The notes beneath the pieces are model-generated. The model searched no databases, had not been told where the DNA came from, and saw only the letters and a program-made list of their open reading frames with translations. 64,000 nt of DNA, taken from Streptomyces sp. NBC_01351 (GTDB lineage Bacteria; Actinomycetota; Actinomycetes; Streptomycetales; Streptomycetaceae). The stretch is taken from positions 868,001 through 932,000 of the forward strand of contig NZ_CP108356.1 in NCBI RefSeq assembly GCF_036237315.1, given 5' to 3'. Positions 60,271 through 64,000 of the stretch are shown here, piece by piece. Each line of letters opens with the position of its first letter. The first letter of the stretch is position 1. The position numbers were made by a program, and so were the translations under genes.

Positions 60271-60651
60271 ATGGTGACCAAGCAGTACAGCGGCTCGCCC
60301 GAGGATGCGGACCTGCGGCGCGCGGACTCCCTGGCCCGGGAGATCTTCTCGGACGTCGCCAACAAATGGGCGCTCCTGATCATCGAGGCCCTGGGCGAAC
60401 GCACCCTGCGCTTCAGCGGGCTGCGCGACGAGATCGAGGGCATCAGTCACAAGATGCTCACCCAGAACCTGCGCATGCTGGAGCGCTACGGCCTCATCGA
60501 GCGCACCGTGTACCCCGTCGTGCCGCCACGGGTCGAGTACGCCCTCACCGAGCCCGGCCGGGCCCTGCGGGTCACGATCGCCGGCCTGTGCGACTGGACC
60601 CACCGCTACCTCGGCCACATCGACGCCTCCCGCCGGCGCTTCGACGGCTGA
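60271..60651 (+). CDS. HxlR family winged-helix regulator
   Basis: The 126-residue protein has the HxlR winged helix: IFSDVANKWALLIIEAL, RFSGLRDEIEGISHKMLTQNLRMLERYGLIERTVYPVVPPRVEYALTEPG. It is divergent from the RidA gene with a 122-bp gap, so it probably regulates that gene and itself. Confidence 0.92.
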   Translation: MVTKQYSGSPEDADLRRADSLAREIFSDVANKWALLIIEALGERTLRFSGLRDEIEGISHKMLTQNLRMLERYGLIERTVYPVVPPRVEYALTEPGRALRVTIAGLCDWTHRYLGHIDASRRRFDG

Positions 60652-60679
60652 GCGGCAGCCCTGCGCCGCCGCGCCCGGT

Positions 60680-62053
60680 TCAGCCGATGCCCCGGCTGTG
60701 GCGGAAGCGGGCGAGGGCGTCGGTCAGGTCCACGACGGGGTCCGGGTAGTCGAACCGGGCGCGGTCGAGGCCCGCGAGCTGCCACGGACGGTGGACCTCC
60801 GGCGCGGACAGTCCGGCGAGTTCGGGTACCCAGCGGTGCACGTAGGCGCCGTCCGGGTCGAAGCGGCGGGCCTGGAGCAGCGGGTTGAGGACCCGGTTGG
60901 GGCGGGTGTCGGTGCCGGTGCCGGCGACCCACTGCCAGTTGAGCTGGTTGTTGGCGAGGTCCCCGTCGACGAGCAGGTCGAGGAAGTGCCGGGCTCCGAT
61001 GCGCCAGTCCACGTAGAGCGTCTTGGTCAGGAAGCTCGCCGTGAGCAGCCTGGCCCGGTTGTGCATCCAGCCCTCCTGGCGCAGCTGGCGCATGGCCGCG
61101 TCGATGATCGGGTAGCCGGTCCGGCCGTCGCGCCACGCCTGGATCTCCTGCGCCGCGTCGCGCTCGGTGTGCCAGCGGTCGTGACGGGGGCGGTAGTCCG
61201 CGGCGGCGGTGTCGGGGCGGGCGGCGAGCACCTGGTGGTGGAAGTCGCGCCAGCAGATCTGGCGTACGAAGGCCTCCGCGCCCGGCCCTCCCTTCTGCCG
61301 CGCGCGCCGGACGGTCTCGGCGGCCGAGACGGTGCCGAAGTGCAGGTGGGCGGAGAGCCGTGAGGTCGCGTCGCCGGCCAGGTCGTCGTGGGTCTCCGCG
61401 TACGACCCGATGCCGTGGCTCAGCCAGCGCGCGAGCAGCGCCCGGCCCTCGGACTCCCCGCCCCGCGCCAGCAGGGGCGAGACTCCCTTGACCTCGGCGC
61501 GCGACGGCAGGGCCTGCGAGCCGATCCCCTCGGGTACGGGCACGCTGCGCGGTGCGGCCGCCACGGCCCGGAGCGGCAGATCGCTCCAGCGCCGAAAGTA
61601 CGGGGTGAAGACGGCGAAGTGGTCGGACCCGGCCGGGACCACCGCGCCGGGGGCGACGGCGGTGACGACCGTGTCGTGCGCGTACAGCCGGCGGCCCTCC
61701 CGGCGCAGCGCGTCCGACAGGCGTGCCTCGCGGGCACGGGCGTACGCGCTCACCCCGGCGGCCATGTGGACCTCGTCGGCGTCGGCCTCGCGGGCCACCG
61801 AGCACACCTCCGCCACGGGGTCCCCGGACCGCACGACCAGCCGCCCGCCACGGGTGCGCAGCCCGGCATCGAGATCGGCGAGGCAGTCGGCGAGGAAGGC
61901 CAGCCGGTTGGGGGCCTCGAAGCCCGCCGCCTCGATGCGGCTGTCGCGGACGAACAGCGGCACGACCCGCTCCGCGGACGAGAGGGCGGCGAGCAGGGGC
62001 GGGTGATCGTGCACCCGCAGGTCGGAGGTGTAGAGGACGATCGCGACGGTCAT
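60680..62053 (-). CDS. phrB: Deoxyribodipyrimidine photolyase
   Basis: The 457-residue protein has the N-terminal antenna domain (VAIVLYTSDLRVHDHPPLLAAL) and the FAD-binding domain (RLSAHLHFGTVSAAETVR, RQICWRDFHHQVL, GRTGYPIIDAAMRQLRQEGWMHNRARLLTASFLTKTL, DGDLANNQLNWQWVAGTGTD). It repairs pyrimidine dimers in light. The ATG at 62053 gives normal length. Its neighbour at 62166 may belong to the same light-induced group. Confidence 0.93.
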   Translation of the reverse strand: MTVAIVLYTSDLRVHDHPPLLAALSSAERVVPLFVRDSRIEAAGFEAPNRLAFLADCLADLDAGLRTRGGRLVVRSGDPVAEVCSVAREADADEVHMAAGVSAYARAREARLSDALRREGRRLYAHDTVVTAVAPGAVVPAGSDHFAVFTPYFRRWSDLPLRAVAAAPRSVPVPEGIGSQALPSRAEVKGVSPLLARGGESEGRALLARWLSHGIGSYAETHDDLAGDATSRLSAHLHFGTVSAAETVRRARQKGGPGAEAFVRQICWRDFHHQVLAARPDTAAADYRPRHDRWHTERDAAQEIQAWRDGRTGYPIIDAAMRQLRQEGWMHNRARLLTASFLTKTLYVDWRIGARHFLDLLVDGDLANNQLNWQWVAGTGTDTRPNRVLNPLLQARRFDPDGAYVHRWVPELAGLSAPEVHRPWQLAGLDRARFDYPDPVVDLTDALARFRHSRGIG

Positions 62054-62165
62054 GGGAAGGGGCTCCGCATCGGAAGGACGGGCTGCTTGCAGTGGCCTTC
62101 TCTGGCTCTTGTGACTCTTGTTGCTCTCTGTACGTGTCTTCGTCCGCGGAGGCGTTTCGGATGCG

Positions 62166-63773
62166 CTATTCGCCGTCCGAGGGCGGCGCGGTGTCGATGC
62201 GTTCGGCGGCGCGGGTGATGTTGCGGGCCATGCCGCCGAAGACCACGGCATGGAACGGGGACACGCACCACCAGTAGAGGTGGCCGAGCAGCCCGTGCGG
62301 ATGGAAGAGGGCGCGCTGCCGGTACGAGGCTCCGCGCGAGCCGGGGGGCCCGGGGTGCGGGTCGGCGTACATCTCCAGCCAGGCCAGTCCCGGCAGGCGC
62401 ATCTCGGCGCGCAGCCGCAGCATCCGGCCCGGTTCGATCTCCTCGACCCGCCAGAAGTCCAGCGAGTCTCCGACCCGCAACCGGGCGGCGTCCCGTCGGC
62501 CGCGCCGGATGCCGGCTCCGCCGACGAGCCGGTCGAGCCAGCCGCGTACCGCCCATGCGAGCGGGGCCGAGTACCAGCCGTTGTCACCCCCGACCCCCTC
62601 GATGATCTGCCACAGCGCGCCCGCGGAGGCGTCGGTGGCCAGCTCCCGGTGGTCGGTGTAGAGGCTTCCGCCCGCCCAGTCCGGGTCCGTGGGCAGGGGA
62701 TCGCTGGGCACCCCTGGCAGGGAGGCGTTGGACCAGCGGGTCGTCACCTTGGCCTCGCGCACCCGCTGGAGGGCGAGGGCGAGGGCCCTGTCGAACGGGA
62801 TGGGGGCGCCGGGCGGGTCGGGTACGTAGCGGGCCACGTCGTGCTCGTCGGCCACCACCTCGTGGCGCAGGGATTCGGCCAGCGGCCGGGCCAGCCCGCG
62901 CGGAACGGGTGTGACCAGGCCGATCCACAGGCTGGACAGGCGCGGGGTGAGCATCGGGACGCGCAGGATCAGCCGGTGGGGCAGGCCGGCGACGGTCGCG
63001 TAGCGGCGCATCATCTCCGCGTACGTGAGGACGTCCGGGCCGCCGATGTCGAAGGGCCGGTTCACGTCGTCGGGCATGGTCGCGCTGCCCACGAGGTAGC
63101 GCAGGACGTCGCGGACGGCGATCGGCTGGACCCGGGTGCCCACCCAGCTGGGAGTGACCATGACGGGGAGGCGTTCGGTGAGGTAGCGCAGCATCTCGAA
63201 CGAGGCCGAGCCGGAGCCGATGACGACCGCGGCGCGCAGCACCGTCGCGGGGACCTCCGCCCGGAGGAAGATCTCGCCGACTTCGGCGCGCGAGCGCAGG
63301 TGCGGGGAGAGGCTGCGGGTCGGGACTCCCGCCGGGGCCATGCCGCCGAGGTAGACGATGCGGCGGACGCCCGCGGCACGGGCCTGCTCGGCGAAGGTGC
63401 GGGCCGCGTCGCGGTCGCGTTGCTCGAAGGCGGAGCCGGCGGTGAGGGAGTGCACGAGGTAGTAGGCGACGTCGACGCCGTGCATCGCGGCGGCGGTCGA
63501 TGCGGCGTCGGTGACGTCCCCGCGGACCACTTCGGCCCGCCCCGCCCAGTCGTGGTCGCGCAGCCGATCGGGGGACCGGGCCAGGCAACGGACGCGGTGG
63601 CCGGCGTCCAACAGCTCGGGGACGAGGCGGCCCCCGATGTATCCGCTCGCCCCGGTGACCAGGCAGAACAACGGGCGCGGGCGCTGCCCTGGCCCCGTCG
63701 CCGGACCCGTCTCCGGCGCCGGCACCGTCTCCGGCCCCGCCTTGGGGCCGGCTTCATCACTGCGCGCACACAT
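62166..63773 (-). CDS. NAD(P)-binding epimerase-like protein fused to DUF2867
   Basis: The 535-residue protein has an N-terminal atypical short-chain dehydrogenase (LVTGASGYIGGRLVPELLDAGHRVRCLARSPDRL) and a C-terminal DUF2867 domain (about 355-530: LRVGDSLDFWRVEEIEPGRMLRLRAEMRLPGLAWLEM). The first 30 residues are a Pro/Gly-rich leader. In streptomycetes such genes sit beside photolyase in light-induced carotenoid regions (from memory). Confidence 0.85.
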   Translation of the reverse strand: MCARSDEAGPKAGPETVPAPETGPATGPGQRPRPLFCLVTGASGYIGGRLVPELLDAGHRVRCLARSPDRLRDHDWAGRAEVVRGDVTDAASTAAAMHGVDVAYYLVHSLTAGSAFEQRDRDAARTFAEQARAAGVRRIVYLGGMAPAGVPTRSLSPHLRSRAEVGEIFLRAEVPATVLRAAVVIGSGSASFEMLRYLTERLPVMVTPSWVGTRVQPIAVRDVLRYLVGSATMPDDVNRPFDIGGPDVLTYAEMMRRYATVAGLPHRLILRVPMLTPRLSSLWIGLVTPVPRGLARPLAESLRHEVVADEHDVARYVPDPPGAPIPFDRALALALQRVREAKVTTRWSNASLPGVPSDPLPTDPDWAGGSLYTDHRELATDASAGALWQIIEGVGGDNGWYSAPLAWAVRGWLDRLVGGAGIRRGRRDAARLRVGDSLDFWRVEEIEPGRMLRLRAEMRLPGLAWLEMYADPHPGPPGSRGASYRQRALFHPHGLLGHLYWWCVSPFHAVVFGGMARNITRAAERIDTAPPSDGE

Positions 63774-63974
63774 GAACGCCTCCGCTCCGACCGGTGCCGT
63801 CTGACGAACCGGTCTGTGATGTCTTCCCCCAGGAGGGCACGTCCGGATGCAGGGATTCCGGATGGAGGAGTGTTAATCGATGCACAAACGGTGCAAGTTG
63901 CGACGCCCCGTCGACTGGAGGGACGCTCGTCGGGCTGCAGCATCCACCCCTTTTCGGCACAAGGAGCCGGCATC
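63774..63974 (+). promoter_or_regulatory. Divergent promoter region at the window end
   Basis: It contains the inverted repeat TGCAC-AAACG-GTGCA (63881-63895) and a less GC-rich patch around 63870-63900. It drives the minus-strand DUF2867 gene and the + strand gene starting at 63975. Confidence 0.45.
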
Positions 63975-64000
63975 ATGGCCCTCGCCGCCACCACGGCACC
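63975..64000 (+). CDS. Partial coding sequence running off the window
   Basis: An ATG preceded by AAGGAG begins MALAATTA and continues past the last base. Only eight codons are visible, so no function can be given. Neighbouring photolyase and DUF2867 genes make a light-responsive or carotenoid function possible. Confidence 0.45.

Noticed and set aside
1..64000. CRISPR array, tRNA or rRNA genes, intact insertion sequence
   Set aside because: No evenly spaced repeats with unique spacers, no cloverleaf-like sequence and no transposase motif were seen. The tandem repeats found are short and contiguous.

Overview
The window reads as chromosomal DNA of a high-GC actinomycete, almost certainly Streptomyces or a close relative. 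Reasons: very GC-rich codon use, frequent GTG starts coupled to the preceding stop (GTGA and ATGA overlaps), a Zur-type box in front of a cysteine-free L32 paralogue, SHOCT proteins, a SpoIIE/ATPase regulator, and typical Streptomyces accessory enzymes. No tRNA, rRNA, CRISPR array or intact insertion sequence was seen.

Layout. (1) 1-7.9 kb is mosaic accessory DNA: two paralogous SHOCT membrane proteins, a frameshifted DUF2252 remnant, a YbdK-type carboxylate-amine ligase, a secreted CinY-like protein, a propeller-like protein of unknown function and a PLP aminotransferase. A degenerate direct repeat of about 45 bp occurs at both ends of the first 4 kb. (2) 7.9-28.7 kb is a biosynthetic gene cluster. 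A PPTase on the + strand faces fifteen tightly packed minus-strand genes. In transcription order these are: GTP cyclohydrolase II, WD-repeat protein, two FGE-sulfatase-like proteins, a duplicated flavodoxin, an adenylation-carrier protein, a one-module PKS (KS-AT-KR-DH-ACP), the FkbK/J/I/H hydroxymalonyl-ACP set, an alpha/beta hydrolase, a rubredoxin-metallo-beta-lactamase protein, and separate RibD reductase and RibD deaminase genes. The cyclohydrolase, deaminase, WD-repeat and FGE-like genes are the gene types I know from toxoflavin (tox) loci, here joined to a PKS and a hydroxymalonyl extender pathway. This is the most interesting part of the window.

(3) 28.9-45.6 kb is a salicylate catabolic island: LysE exporter, complete Liv-type ABC importer, Tat-exported esterase, PaaX-type regulator, maleate isomerase, fumarylacetoacetase-family hydrolase, gentisate dioxygenase, nitrilase, salicylyl-CoA 5-hydroxylase fusion and a CoA ligase-thioesterase fusion. 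Read together: salicylate to salicylyl-CoA, gentisyl-CoA, gentisate, maleylpyruvate, then maleate plus pyruvate, then fumarate. (4) 45.8-50.3 kb holds a GH3 glycosidase and an MFS transporter that share an ACACGTGT operator-like palindrome, with a PAP2-like protein lacking both catalytic histidines between them. (5) 50.4-54.8 kb has a tartrate/isopropylmalate-type dehydrogenase, a LysR regulator, a metallo-beta-lactamase lactonase-like enzyme and a second, cytosolic esterase related to the first. (6) 54.8-64 kb has a SpoIIE-type phosphatase/kinase, a small chitin-binding-like secreted protein, a Zur-box module (L32 paralogue and COG0523 GTPase), a RidA/HxlR divergent pair, a DNA photolyase, an NAD(P)-epimerase/DUF2867 protein and the start of a further + strand gene.

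All functions are assigned by reading sequence motifs by eye; no database search was possible. Start sites were chosen by ribosome-binding sites, overlap with the upstream stop, and family length.
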